DNA of 64,000 nucleotides, from assembly GCF_900044055.2 (NCBI RefSeq), contig NZ_FCOX02000012.1, positions 1 to 64,000 of the forward strand, written 5' to 3'. Position 1 is the first letter of the stretch. Each line of letters starts with the position of its first letter. The translations under genes and the position numbers were made by a program. Below, in pieces: positions 17,339-25,492 of this stretch. Source of the DNA: Caballeronia calidae (GTDB lineage Bacteria; Pseudomonadota; Gammaproteobacteria; Burkholderiales; Burkholderiaceae). The notes below the pieces were generated by a model. The model was not told the DNA's origin. It made no database searches and was given only the letters and a program-made list of their open reading frames with translations.

Positions 17339-18052
17339 ATGCGAGATATGCTGACTTCCTTTTTCCTGAGCGGCGACACCATCCGCAGTCGACGCGTAAG
17401 CGACATCGTTTTATCCGGCACGCTCGATGTGCCTGCACCTTCTGCGCCCATGCTTGCGGATTGGCAAAGAGAGATAGCGGCGCGGCTCGCCCTGGAACCC
17501 GGGGATGTCGAGGCAATGCATCTGGCGCGCACGCAAGTGCGCTGGCCGGACTACAAGCGCTGCGTGCAGGCCGTGTCCGACTGGACAGACGCCCTCGGAC
17601 TGCCCGCGGTGCTTGCCGATAGCAACATGGCGCTGATGGCCTGTCGTGGAGCGAGGTATCACCATGATGGCGAGCAATACGGCGGTGCCGTCTTTTGCAA
17701 TCTCTTCCTGAGCGAAGACAAGGGTCTGGACTTGCACTTTCCCTCTACGGGACAACGCATTCCCCTTGAGCGGGGAACAGCCGTTATTTTCGACACGGTC
17801 CAACCCCACGGCGTCATACGGCGCGGCAGCGACAGTTTTTCTCCGGCCGACTTCGCCCCGGATCAGGACTTCACCCAGATTTTCCTGACGTGGGAACTTC
17901 CCATCGAAGACGCCAATATTGCGCGTGCGCTGAAGGTCGTCTTCGATATCGACCGCTCGACGTCGCTGCAACTCAAGGAAGAGCAAGTCTGGTTGAACGG
18001 CTCACCAGCCGTCGTGTGCCCGGAATCGGGTCGCTGGCTGCGCCTCGACTAG
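17339..18052 (+). CDS. Iron(II)/2-oxoglutarate-dependent oxygenase
   Basis: 237 aa; a second start at 17348 is possible. The facial triad is visible as His108/Asp110 in ARYHHDGEQYGG and His157 in TVQPHGV, with nearby Arg161/Arg162 as candidates for 2-oxoglutarate binding. That suits prolyl/lysyl-hydroxylase-type enzymes acting on free or carrier-bound amino acids. It has no signal peptide. It lies 190 bp after the exporter on the same strand, so it may be the last gene of the biosynthetic locus or a separate unit. Hydroxylation, desaturation or halogenation are family options; the Asp in the triad argues against a halogenase. Confidence 0.8.
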   Translation: MRDMLTSFFLSGDTIRSRRVSDIVLSGTLDVPAPSAPMLADWQREIAARLALEPGDVEAMHLARTQVRWPDYKRCVQAVSDWTDALGLPAVLADSNMALMACRGARYHHDGEQYGGAVFCNLFLSEDKGLDLHFPSTGQRIPLERGTAVIFDTVQPHGVIRRGSDSFSPADFAPDQDFTQIFLTWELPIEDANIARALKVVFDIDRSTSLQLKEEQVWLNGSPAVVCPESGRWLRLD

Positions 18053-18199
18053 CTATCGGCGCCGCGCACAAGGCCGTGGCACCGGAACGTGAAGTAAGCG
18101 GCTCGCAACCCGTCTCGTCCTCGCGTCGGCTCGAGGCATACCCGCATCGCCCGCGACCTCCTGAATGGCCCGCACACGGTCCGAATGCAGCAATCCGCA

Positions 18200-18228
18200 T
18201 TGACGCCCTCTTGAAATAATCCTATAAC
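18200..18228 (+). promoter_or_regulatory. Sigma-70 promoter of the RHH regulator gene
   Basis: TTGACG (18200-18205) and TATAAC (18223-18228) are separated by 17 bp, close to the sigma-70 consensus, 36 bp before the start codon. The -10 box abuts the palindrome at 18227-18244. Confidence 0.65.
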
Positions 18229-18244
18229 CATCCATATGGATGGT
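18227..18244. promoter_or_regulatory. Perfect 18-bp palindromic operator candidate
   Basis: ACCATCCATATGGATGGT is a perfect palindrome that overlaps the end of the -10 box and the expected start site. Ribbon-helix-helix dimers bind such inverted repeats, so the protein encoded 20 bp downstream probably represses its own transcription. Confidence 0.65.
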
Positions 18245-18263
18245 AACGAGAGGGTTTTGAAAG

Positions 18264-18680
18264 ATGGCAAAAGAAGTGCCGGATCGCTCACGAGGCAGCG
18301 AAACCGAAAAGATCACAATCAATCTCGGCCCAATCGACCTGGGCCAGATCGATCTGCTCGTCGAAGAGGGCTTTTACTCGAACCGCACGGATCTGATCCG
18401 CACAGCCATCCGCAATCAGCTGTCGATTCATGCTCCGGCCGTAAAAGACACAGTAACGCGCCGCGAACTCGTCCTGGGCCTTCAGCATTTTTCGAAACAC
18501 GATCTCGAGGCGGCGTGCGCGGCCAATCAGCGTCTGAGAATTCAGGTGCTGGGATTGGCGAGCATTGCCGCGGACGTCTCACCCGAACTTGCGCTGGCAG
18601 CGATCGACTCGATTCTGGTTCGAGGCGCGCTCCACGCATCACCGGCGGTCAAGGCCGCGTTGGCGGATCGAATCCGCTGA
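18264..18680 (+). CDS. Ribbon-helix-helix (CopG-like) regulator
   Basis: 138 aa. The RHH DNA-binding fold is in residues 15-55 (EKITINLGPIDLGQIDLL, then FYSNRTDLIRTAIRNQL). A C-terminal helical domain follows, ending in repeats of LGLASIAADVSPELALAAIDS type. A GAGAGG ribosome site is upstream. It is followed 33 bp later by the PHB-depolymerase-family gene, so it is probably a local regulator of that esterase and of itself. I see no toxin gene that would make it an antitoxin. Confidence 0.8.
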   Translation: MAKEVPDRSRGSETEKITINLGPIDLGQIDLLVEEGFYSNRTDLIRTAIRNQLSIHAPAVKDTVTRRELVLGLQHFSKHDLEAACAANQRLRIQVLGLASIAADVSPELALAAIDSILVRGALHASPAVKAALADRIR

Positions 18681-18713
18681 CGCTCCTGACTCTTTCCCGC
18701 TAACGGAACAAAC

Positions 18714-19817
18714 ATGAAACTCAACGAAGGATTTCTGGACTCGATGAAAGAGGCATTCGCACTCTTTCGCAGCAACGATCCCGCTGGGGCAGCAGAGATC
18801 GTCAAGCGCGCCATGCGTGGCGAACCGGCGGACGCGGCAACCGCGCGTGCAGACCCGCATGACGGCACGACGACGACGCGCTTCGCCGACCTCCTGCAAC
18901 CCCGGCGTCACGTCCATAAGACGCAACCCGAAGTGGACGTGCAGGATTGCGGGCACTTCAGCACGCGGCGCTTCGCCAACGCCGCTGGTCAGCGCAATTA
19001 CAAGGTCTACGTTCCTGGTCATGACCGCAGCGAACCCCTGCCTCTGATCGTCATGCTGCACGGCTGCACCCAGGACGCCGACGATTTCGCAGCCGGCACG
19101 CGGATGAACGCGCTCGCCGAAAAGCAGGGCTTTATCGTCGCTTATCCGACCCAGCCGCAGGGCGCGAACAGATCGAAATGCTGGAACTGGTTCAGGCCTG
19201 CCGATCAGCAGCGCGACCAGGGCGAGCCGTCGCTGATCGCGGGCATCACCCGAGAGGTCATGGCAGATTACAACGTCGATCCGAAACGCGTCTTCGTGGC
19301 CGGTCTTTCGGCCGGCGGGGCGATGGCGGCGATCGTGGCGCAGACCTACCCCGATCTGTACGCAGCAGCAGGTGTCCATTCGGGTCTGCCCGTCGGATGC
19401 GCGCACGACCTGCCATCCGCGCTGGCAGCCATGCGCGGAGGCAAGGCCAGATCCAAAGCGCGCAAACCTGGCCGAGCGGACATTCACTACGCGCAGGCGT
19501 CGCAGTGCCCGCTCATCGTTTTTCACGGCGATGCCGATACAACCGTGCATCCTGCCAACGCCAACGAATTGGTACGCGAGTTTTCCGCGCGTGAAGCAAT
19601 ACCCGTTCGTGCATCGAGCGGCGATAGCAGAGCGAGGAAGCACACGGTCCGACACATGACGTCGCAAGCCGGGGTAGACGCCGAACTCTGGATCATCCAC
19701 GGCGCGCCCCATGCGTGGGCTGGAGGCTCTTCGAGCGGAAGCCATACCGATCCATCCGGCCCCGACGCCAGTGCCGAGATGGTGCGATTTTTTCTCGAGC
19801 ATCCGCGTCGTCACTGA
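18714..19817 (+). CDS. PHB-depolymerase-family esterase
   Basis: 367 aa. After an N-terminal region of about 90 residues with no signal peptide comes an esterase core: YKVYVPGH, LPLIVMLHGCTQD, nucleophile GLSAGGAMA near nt 19303, Asp in HGDADTTVHP and His in HGAPHAWAGG. These are hallmarks of the polyhydroxybutyrate depolymerase/feruloyl-esterase-like family. Absence of an export signal points to intracellular polymer or oligomer turnover, or to another ester substrate. It shares an operon with the RHH regulator. Confidence 0.85.
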   Translation: MKLNEGFLDSMKEAFALFRSNDPAGAAEIVKRAMRGEPADAATARADPHDGTTTTRFADLLQPRRHVHKTQPEVDVQDCGHFSTRRFANAAGQRNYKVYVPGHDRSEPLPLIVMLHGCTQDADDFAAGTRMNALAEKQGFIVAYPTQPQGANRSKCWNWFRPADQQRDQGEPSLIAGITREVMADYNVDPKRVFVAGLSAGGAMAAIVAQTYPDLYAAAGVHSGLPVGCAHDLPSALAAMRGGKARSKARKPGRADIHYAQASQCPLIVFHGDADTTVHPANANELVREFSAREAIPVRASSGDSRARKHTVRHMTSQAGVDAELWIIHGAPHAWAGGSSSGSHTDPSGPDASAEMVRFFLEHPRRH

Positions 19818-20196
19818 GCGTCCCGCGCGCTGCGCTGCTGCTCAGTCCTGCGTCGACCATCACGCGGAAGGCTGCTACATCGGCGCCGCCGTGCGGGGCG
19901 TCGTCCTGGAAGAATCGATGGCGCTCTTCGCAGTCTTTGACGCTATCGCGGGCGAACTGCTGCCGCCCGGCCCTTGTGCCGCCCGCGGTCCTTTGCTGAA
20001 ATAGAGCGGTCACTGGCGCGGCGAACCATGCGCGTCATACGCTGGAACGCTGGTTATCGATCGTCGTAGAAGATCGGAAGCGAGCGAACTCTGCAGACGT
20101 AGCTCGGGCGGATTCGCGAAGAAACCGCCATCTTTGACGATTCCATCGCTTGCTCGGTGTGAGCAAGTCACCGACACTCTCGCCTTCGAGTTCCTC
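19818..20196. other. Intergenic region with no convincing gene
   Basis: About 380 bp between two genes on the same strand. Frames here lack family signatures or ribosome sites and I see no clear terminator. The ureohydrolase promoter should lie near its end. Confidence 0.5.
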
Positions 20197-21138
20197 ATGA
20201 CAAGCACCGATCTCTCGCAGATGCAGATGCCCCGCTTCTCGGGCATCCCGACGTTCATGCGCGTTCCGTTCGAGCGTGATCTGGCCGCGCTCGATATCGC
20301 GCTGGCGGGCGTGCCATTCGACGGCGGCGTGACGGCGCGGCCCGGCGCGCGCTTTGGGCCCCGCGAAATCCGCAACATGTCGACCATGACGCGCGCGATC
20401 CACCACGTTACACGCTTCAATCCGTTCGAAGTATGCCGCGTAGCGGATATCGGAGACGTGCCTTTCGATCATCTCTACGATCTCGAAGCCGCGCACGGCG
20501 ATATCCGTCGTTTCTTCGAGCCGGTGTTTCAGGCGGGAAAGATCGCGCTGACTGCGGGCGGCGATCACTCGATCACGTATCCGATTTTCCAGGCTATGGC
20601 GCCGAAGAAGCCGCTCGCGCTCGTGCACATCGATGCGCACACCGACACCTGGGACGCATTCAAAGGCTCCAAATTCACGCATGGCGCGCCGTTCAGACGT
20701 GCGGTCGAAGCGGGCCTGCTCGACCCGACGCGCACGATTCAGATCGGCATTCGCGGCGCACAAAACAGCGACGAAGGCTGGCGCTACTCGCTGGATCACG
20801 GCATGCGCGTGGTCTTCATGGAAGAGTTCGATGAACGCGGTCCCGCCGCGATTGCTGAAGAAGCACGGCGCGTCGTCGGGGATGCACCCGTGTATCTTTC
20901 ACTCGATGTGGACGGGCTCGATCCCGTATTCACGCCGGGCACGGGCACACCGGAAATTGGCGGATTGACGACGCGCGAAACACTTGCACTGCTGCGCGGA
21001 CTCGACGGGCTGAACTGGGTCGGCGGCGATGTCGTCGAGGTTTCGCCGCCCTACGATCCGAGTGGCAACACCGCGCTCGTTGCGGCAACGATGATGTACG
21101 AGATGCTGTGTCTGTTCGCGAAGGGCCACGCATCCTAG
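20197..21138 (+). CDS. Agmatinase / guanidinobutyrase-type ureohydrolase
   Basis: 313 aa from the ATG at 20197. All manganese-cluster motifs of the arginase superfamily are present: GGDHS, DAHTDTWD and SLDVDGLDP. The GVPFDGGVTARPGARFGP start segment is typical of bacterial agmatinases. The enzyme hydrolyses a guanidino compound to an amine and urea, feeding putrescine or 4-aminobutyrate metabolism. Agmatine and 4-guanidinobutyrate specificities cannot be separated by motif alone. No arginine decarboxylase or transporter gene is adjacent. Confidence 0.88.
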   Translation: MTSTDLSQMQMPRFSGIPTFMRVPFERDLAALDIALAGVPFDGGVTARPGARFGPREIRNMSTMTRAIHHVTRFNPFEVCRVADIGDVPFDHLYDLEAAHGDIRRFFEPVFQAGKIALTAGGDHSITYPIFQAMAPKKPLALVHIDAHTDTWDAFKGSKFTHGAPFRRAVEAGLLDPTRTIQIGIRGAQNSDEGWRYSLDHGMRVVFMEEFDERGPAAIAEEARRVVGDAPVYLSLDVDGLDPVFTPGTGTPEIGGLTTRETLALLRGLDGLNWVGGDVVEVSPPYDPSGNTALVAATMMYEMLCLFAKGHAS

Positions 21139-21178
21139 TTCTGGCAGCAGGTTTGCCGGGGCATTGGCTCGAGACCAC

Positions 21179-21221
21179 GGCTGGCGCGGGGTTCGGGTGC
21201 AAGTCACCCCGCCATCCAGCC
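21179..21221 (+). other. Two-tier hairpin after the ureohydrolase gene
   Basis: GGCTGG (21179-21184) pairs with CCAGCC (21216-21221). Inside an internal loop, CGGGGT (21187-21192) pairs with ACCCCG (21206-21211), leaving a 13-nt loop. There is no T-run. It may be a 3' stabiliser, or an RNA structure in the leader of the next gene. Confidence 0.4.
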
Positions 21222-21387
21222 GAGCGGTCACACAATCACTCAGCCAAACTACTTGCAGCCCACACGGCGGCGGCCGCTTCACTCAAAAACGCCCGTTCGC
21301 ATATCGCGCTAGACTGTGCGCCATGCAACCGTTCCCATTCCAGCACGCCTTGCGGCAAGCCTTCAGCGGGCAGGCACGCGCCGCATC

Positions 21388-22797
21388 GTGAAAGGCGGCA
21401 ACTTTCGCATCACCGCCGCCGTCGTGGCCAGCGCGCTCTTCATGCAGAACATGGACGGCACGATCGTCGCGACCGCCATCCCGACCATGGCGCGCGATCT
21501 CAACGTCGATCCCGTTCATCTTTCCAGCGCCATCACCGCCTATCTCGTCGCGCTGACGGTCTTCATTCCCGCGAGCGGCTGGGTCGCCGACCGCTTCGGC
21601 GCGCGCCGCGTGTTCATGTGGGCGATCGCGACCTTCACGCTCGCGTCCGTCGCGTGCGCCGCCGCGATGAACCTGCCGCAACTGCTCGCCGCGCGCATCG
21701 TGCAAGGCCTCGGCGGCGCGATGATGGTGCCCGTCGGCCGCCTGATTCTGTTTCGCGGCGTCAAGCGCGAGGAACTGCTGCAGGCGACCACCTGGCTCAC
21801 GGTGCCCGCGCTCGTCGGTCCCTTGCTCGGCCCTCCGCTCGGCGGCTTTCTGACGGACGCGCTCAACTGGCGCAGCATCTTCTGGGTGAACGTGCCGGTG
21901 GGAATCGCCGGACTCTTGCTCACCTGGAAGCTGCTGCCGCCCTCGCCGCCCGAGAACCGCACGCCGCCCGACCTGCGCGGCATGCTGCTCTCGGGCGCGT
22001 CGCTGAGCCTGTTCATGCTCGGCATCGAGAGCGCCGGGCGCGGCGTGCTGCCCGTGGGCGCGCCGTGGATCTGCGCGGCGGCCGGCCTGCTGCTGTTCCG
22101 CGCGACCGTGCTGCATTGCCGGCGCGCGCCGAATCCGGCCATCGACTTCTCGCTGCTCTCGATTCCCACGTTCCATGCGGCGACCGTCGCGGGCAGCCTG
22201 TTCCGCGCGGGCGCCGGCGCGCTGCCGTTTCTGGTGCCGCTGACGCTGCAGACGGGCTTCGGCTATAGCGCGACGGCAAGCGGCCTCATCACGTTCGCCA
22301 GCGCGCTCGGCTCGTTCTGCATGCGGCCGATGACGGCGCTCGCGCTGCGGCGCTTCACGGTCCGGACCGTCCTGTGCGCGGGCAGCGTGGTGTTTGCGGC
22401 CGTGCTGCTCGTCTGCTCGACGATGTCGCAGGCCTGGCCCGCCGGCGCGATCTTCCTGTTGCTGCTGCTCGGCGGACTCGGCCGCTCGCTGAGTTTCGCG
22501 ACGATGGGCGCTCTCGCCTTCGCCGACGTGCCCAAGCCGCGCCTCGCCGCCGCCACGTCGTTCCAGGGCACCGCGCAGCAGTTGATGAAAGCGGTGGGCG
22601 TAACGGTCGCCTCCGGCACCATCCAGGCGACGATGCTCGTTTCAGGCAGCACGCACACCGAACGCTGGCAGCTCGCGTGCGGGTTCATCGTGACGGCGTT
22701 CGTCGTTCTGGCATCGCTACCGATGTTCGCGCGGCTCGCCCACGACGCCGGCGAGGGCATTTCGGCGCCCTCCGCGAAGCGCGCGGAACGCACGTAA
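21388..22797 (+). CDS. DHA2-type MFS multidrug transporter
   Basis: 469 aa from a GTG at 21388; a GTG at 21316 would add 24 non-conserved-looking residues. About 13-14 hydrophobic segments and the opening ASALFMQNMDGTIVATAIPTMA with GWVADRFGARRV are typical of the EmrB/QacA (DHA2) proton-antiport family. It acts in the inner membrane. No EmrA-type membrane-fusion partner is encoded beside it. Drug export is the usual role, but the substrate is unknown. Confidence 0.85.
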   Translation: MKGGNFRITAAVVASALFMQNMDGTIVATAIPTMARDLNVDPVHLSSAITAYLVALTVFIPASGWVADRFGARRVFMWAIATFTLASVACAAAMNLPQLLAARIVQGLGGAMMVPVGRLILFRGVKREELLQATTWLTVPALVGPLLGPPLGGFLTDALNWRSIFWVNVPVGIAGLLLTWKLLPPSPPENRTPPDLRGMLLSGASLSLFMLGIESAGRGVLPVGAPWICAAAGLLLFRATVLHCRRAPNPAIDFSLLSIPTFHAATVAGSLFRAGAGALPFLVPLTLQTGFGYSATASGLITFASALGSFCMRPMTALALRRFTVRTVLCAGSVVFAAVLLVCSTMSQAWPAGAIFLLLLLGGLGRSLSFATMGALAFADVPKPRLAAATSFQGTAQQLMKAVGVTVASGTIQATMLVSGSTHTERWQLACGFIVTAFVVLASLPMFARLAHDAGEGISAPSAKRAERT

Positions 22798-22869
22798 AAC
22801 ATGCCGTTTCCCGAAACAAAACATCAGATTTAAGACAAGTACATGATCCACAAGGGTTTTTTATGTGGC

Positions 22870-22875
22870 TATAAT
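22870..22875 (+). promoter_or_regulatory. Perfect -10 box before the lytic transglycosylase gene
   Basis: TATAAT lies 28 bp before the start codon in an AT-rich stretch. No good -35 box is visible at 16-18 bp, so it may depend on an activator. Confidence 0.45.
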
Positions 22876-22902
22876 GCGATTCCGCTTTGATCTGCCCATC
22901 CG

Positions 22903-23487
22903 ATGCGCCGTTTTCTCGTCATCACTGCCGCCCTTGCCTTCTCACTGAGCTCCGCGCATATCGCGCTCGCGCAGGAAGCGCCCGACAGCGCGCTCGCCGC
23001 CAGCGACGCCATCGCGCAGTCCGCCGCTCAGCAAGACCCGAAGGCGCAGCAGGCGAGTCGCAAGATTTCGGAAGTGCTCACGCGCAAATTCGGCGTGGCG
23101 AAGGAAAAGGCGCAGACCATCGCAGCGGCGGTCATGTCGTCGGCATCGAAATATTCGCTTCCGCCGGCGCTGTTGCTCGCCATCATCTCGATCGAATCGC
23201 GCTTCAAGGAAACGGCCAAAGGGCCGAACAACGCAACGGGGCTGATGCAGGTGGTGCCCTCGGCGCACAGGAAGCTCGTGCGCAACGTGGATCTGACGGA
23301 CCCCGAGGACAACATCGAAACCGGCTCGGCGATCCTGCACGGCTATGTGAAATCCGCTCAAGGCGATGTCGACGCCGCGCTGAAAAGCTACGGCGGCTCG
23401 CGCGCCTACGCCGAGAAGGTCAGCTTGCGCGCGAAGACGTTCGAACCCGCTGCATCGGCGGAGGCGGCTTCCGCCAGCGGTCAGTAA
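22903..23487 (+). CDS. Lytic transglycosylase (SLT domain)
   Basis: 194 aa. A signal peptide (residues 1-23, ending AHIALA) directs it to the periplasm. The SLT catalytic domain starts near residue 80 with LPPALLLAIISIESRFKE, where Glu in ISIESRF is the expected catalytic acid. It continues with GLMQVVP, DNIETGSAIL and a Tyr-Gly segment (SYGGS). It cleaves peptidoglycan glycan strands to anhydro-muropeptides. It is smaller than Slt70 and so resembles stand-alone or secretion-associated transglycosylases, but no secretion system is nearby. Confidence 0.88.
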   Translation: MRRFLVITAALAFSLSSAHIALAQEAPDSALAASDAIAQSAAQQDPKAQQASRKISEVLTRKFGVAKEKAQTIAAAVMSSASKYSLPPALLLAIISIESRFKETAKGPNNATGLMQVVPSAHRKLVRNVDLTDPEDNIETGSAILHGYVKSAQGDVDAALKSYGGSRAYAEKVSLRAKTFEPAASAEAASASGQ

Positions 23488-23617
23488 CACTCATCCTCAG
23501 TCACGCTCGCGCCGGTCATGGCGCGACGCTTCAACAGCGCGCCGCCATCAGGCGGATGCCGCAAATGCGTCATGACGACGCCGCAGCGATCGCACCTGCA
23601 TGCGCGCCGGCATCACA

Positions 23618-23986
23618 TCAATAAGCCTTCTTCGTGCCGGTACCATCCGACTTCATGCCGCCCGAATTCATGTTGCCGTTGTTCGGCGCGCTGCGTTGCA
23701 CCGTGCCTTGATCCTGGCTCATGCCGTTGGTGGCGTCGTTGCCCATGCCGCTCTTCGCACCGGTGCCCATCGTGCTGTCCGGCGCGCCGCCCATGCCGGT
23801 GCCGCCCATGCCGACGCCGCCGCCCTTGCCTCCGGCCGCCGAGCCGGCGCCCGCTGAACCGTTACCGCCTGCGCCCATCGATCCGCCCGCCGCCGCGCCG
23901 CCACCGCCGCCCGCCTGCGCATAGACACCGCCCGACAGGCCCAGCACGAGCGCCGAGATGACCAGCTTTTTCGTAGTCGCGTTCAT
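23618..23986 (-). CDS. Small exported glycine-rich protein
   Basis: 122 aa from the ATG at 23986. A signal peptide (TKKLVISALVLGLSGGVYA) is followed by a mature part made almost only of Gly, Ala, Ser, Met, Thr and Asn, with GGxGMGG-like repeats and a basic end (GTGTKKAY). It is likely periplasmic or secreted. Composition this simple gives no function. Similar small Gly-rich exported proteins are common in Burkholderiaceae. Confidence 0.7.
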   Translation of the reverse strand: MNATTKKLVISALVLGLSGGVYAQAGGGGGAAAGGSMGAGGNGSAGAGSAAGGKGGGVGMGGTGMGGAPDSTMGTGAKSGMGNDATNGMSQDQGTVQRSAPNNGNMNSGGMKSDGTGTKKAY

Positions 23987-24089
23987 TGCAAGTCTCCAAA
24001 ATGTGCGTATCGGTCGGGGCAACGCATCGGATGCAACGACCGTGTTCGCATCAGCGCAAGGGACGTGCCGCGCCTTTTTAGCTACGCCA

Positions 24090-24407
24090 TCAGTAGCCGC
24101 ACGGCACATAGCCGCCACGGTAGTTGTCGTAGCAATAACCCTGCGGCTGCGCGGGTTGCGCATACTCCGGCTGTGCATACACCGGTTGCGCGTACGCGGG
24201 TTGTTGATAGACGGGCTGCGCATAAACCGGCTGTGCATTCGCGACCGACGACACCAGCGCACCGAGCACCGCGCCGCCGATCAGCGCGCCGACGATCGCA
24301 CCACCATCGCCGCCGCCGTGATAACCGCCGCCATGCCCATGCGCCGACGCCTGGCCCGCCGCCGTCAAACTGCCGATCATCAACAAGACAAGTGCTGCGC
24401 GTTTCAT
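24090..24407 (-). CDS. Exported protein with glycine-zipper segment and Tyr-Ala-Gln-Pro repeats
   Basis: 105 aa from the ATG at 24407, with GGAGA just upstream. A signal peptide (residues 1-25, ending AGQASA) precedes a His/Gly stretch, a glycine-zipper hydrophobic segment (AIVGALIGGAVLGALV) and about six VYAQP/AYAQP-type repeats. The end, CYDNYRGGYVPCGY, carries two Cys that could form a disulfide. The zipper suggests membrane association, perhaps with the outer membrane. Function unknown. Confidence 0.7.
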   Translation of the reverse strand: MKRAALVLLMIGSLTAAGQASAHGHGGGYHGGGDGGAIVGALIGGAVLGALVSSVANAQPVYAQPVYQQPAYAQPVYAQPEYAQPAQPQGYCYDNYRGGYVPCGY

Positions 24408-24824
24408 GAGCTTCTCCAATTTCCCGTTTGGCCGGGTTCATGGGCAGCATCTTAAGCAGACGGCTAAGAAATAACTGCTGCAGTTGGTAACCGTGCATTT
24501 CAACGATTACAAATAGGCGAATGCAGCGTTGGAGAATTCTCACCGAGCCAATTTCGTTCGGATTCCGAATGGCTATAAGCGGCGTTACAAATCGAATTGA
24601 ATTCGCTAAAGCGTAACAACTTTTCGAACCGGTCCGGTAACGCGAATAGCCTAGCGCACTTGACCCGGCCGCTTTTACCGCACGCCGTTTCATTTGCTCG
24701 CCACTGGTTACTGTTTGTCACCAGAAGAACGTCAACGATATCGAAAGACGCGGCGTTTTCACCGTCAGCGCGGCGCACTGCGTGCCACGCGTCCTCAAAG
24801 AAAAGATCAAGGGAGTTTCAAACC
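24408..24824. other. Divergent intergenic region
   Basis: About 415 bp between two divergent exported-protein genes, AT-richer than its surroundings. It presumably carries both promoters, but I cannot define boxes with confidence. Frames inside it look non-coding. Confidence 0.5.
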
Positions 24825-25298
24825 ATGAAGAAGATCGTCGCTGCTCTCGCATCCGCAATGCTCGTCACCACCGTATTCGCGCAAACCGCCGCGACCGATA
24901 CCGGCAAAGCGCAACTGAAGGCAAACAGCGAGAAGGCTGAAGCTCAGGCAACCGCCAACAAGAAGAAGGCGGAAGCGCAGCACGATGCAGCGAAGGCGCA
25001 GGCATCGGCGAACGAGGACAAGGCATCGGCGCAAGCCGACGCCAACAAGGAAGCCGCGAAGGTAGCGCAGGCGACCACGCCGGAACAAGCTTCCGACGCA
25101 CGCGGTGATGCCGCCAAGGCACAGGCGAAAGCCGACAAGAAGAAGCACGCTGCACAGAGCAAGGCCGACAAGAAGAAGCAGGACGCAGCGAAAGATGCCA
25201 ACGTGGCGCAAGCGAAGGCCGACAAGGAAAAAGTCGAGGCACAAAGCGACGCTAACAAGTCGGCCGCCGATGCGAAGGTGGACGCAGCGAAGAAGTAA
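24825..25298 (+). CDS. Exported Ala/Lys-rich coiled-coil protein
   Basis: 157 aa from the ATG at 24825, with GGGAG upstream. A signal peptide (residues 1-19, ending TTVFA) is followed by about 130 residues made of imperfect KADKKK and QADANK type repeats rich in Ala, Lys, Asp and Gln. They are strongly helical and probably coiled-coil, and charge is balanced. It is likely a periplasmic spacer or cell-envelope-associated protein, comparable in composition to histone-like or Lpp-like repeats, but no lipobox is present. A strong terminator follows 66 bp later. Confidence 0.75.
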   Translation: MKKIVAALASAMLVTTVFAQTAATDTGKAQLKANSEKAEAQATANKKKAEAQHDAAKAQASANEDKASAQADANKEAAKVAQATTPEQASDARGDAAKAQAKADKKKHAAQSKADKKKQDAAKDANVAQAKADKEKVEAQSDANKSAADAKVDAAKK

Positions 25299-25364
25299 GG
25301 GAGCGCGGCGTCATCGCATTGCGCACTGGGCATTGCAAATCAACAATCCGGTGCGTTCGATCAA

Positions 25365-25389
25365 GGCGGGCCTTCGGGCCCGCCTTTTT
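25365..25389 (+). terminator. Intrinsic terminator
   Basis: GGCGGGCC (25365-25372), loop TTCG, GGCCCGCC (25377-25384), then five T. An 8-bp GC stem with a stable tetraloop ends transcription of the Ala/Lys-rich gene. Confidence 0.9.
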
Positions 25390-25492
25390 ACTTTTCTCGC
25401 GAAAGACTTCGAGCGACCCAAGGAAATGCTCTACTTGCCGATCTCGGCACGCGGCTTATCATGCGTGACATAAAAGCATTGGAGACGCCGTC

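Noticed and set aside
1..18052. One single cluster joining the NRPS with the ATP-grasp genes
   Set aside because: A strong hairpin, a convergent GAF gene, decayed frames and 1.3 kb of poorly coding DNA separate them; nothing shows shared function.
18264..19817. RHH protein plus neighbour as a toxin-antitoxin pair
   Set aside because: The downstream gene is a 367-aa esterase with full catalytic triad, not a toxin-like small protein.
21187..21213. Sequence resembling a tRNA T-arm (GGGGTTCGGGTGC region)
   Set aside because: The rest of a cloverleaf (acceptor, D and anticodon arms) cannot be built; better explained as the two-tier hairpin.
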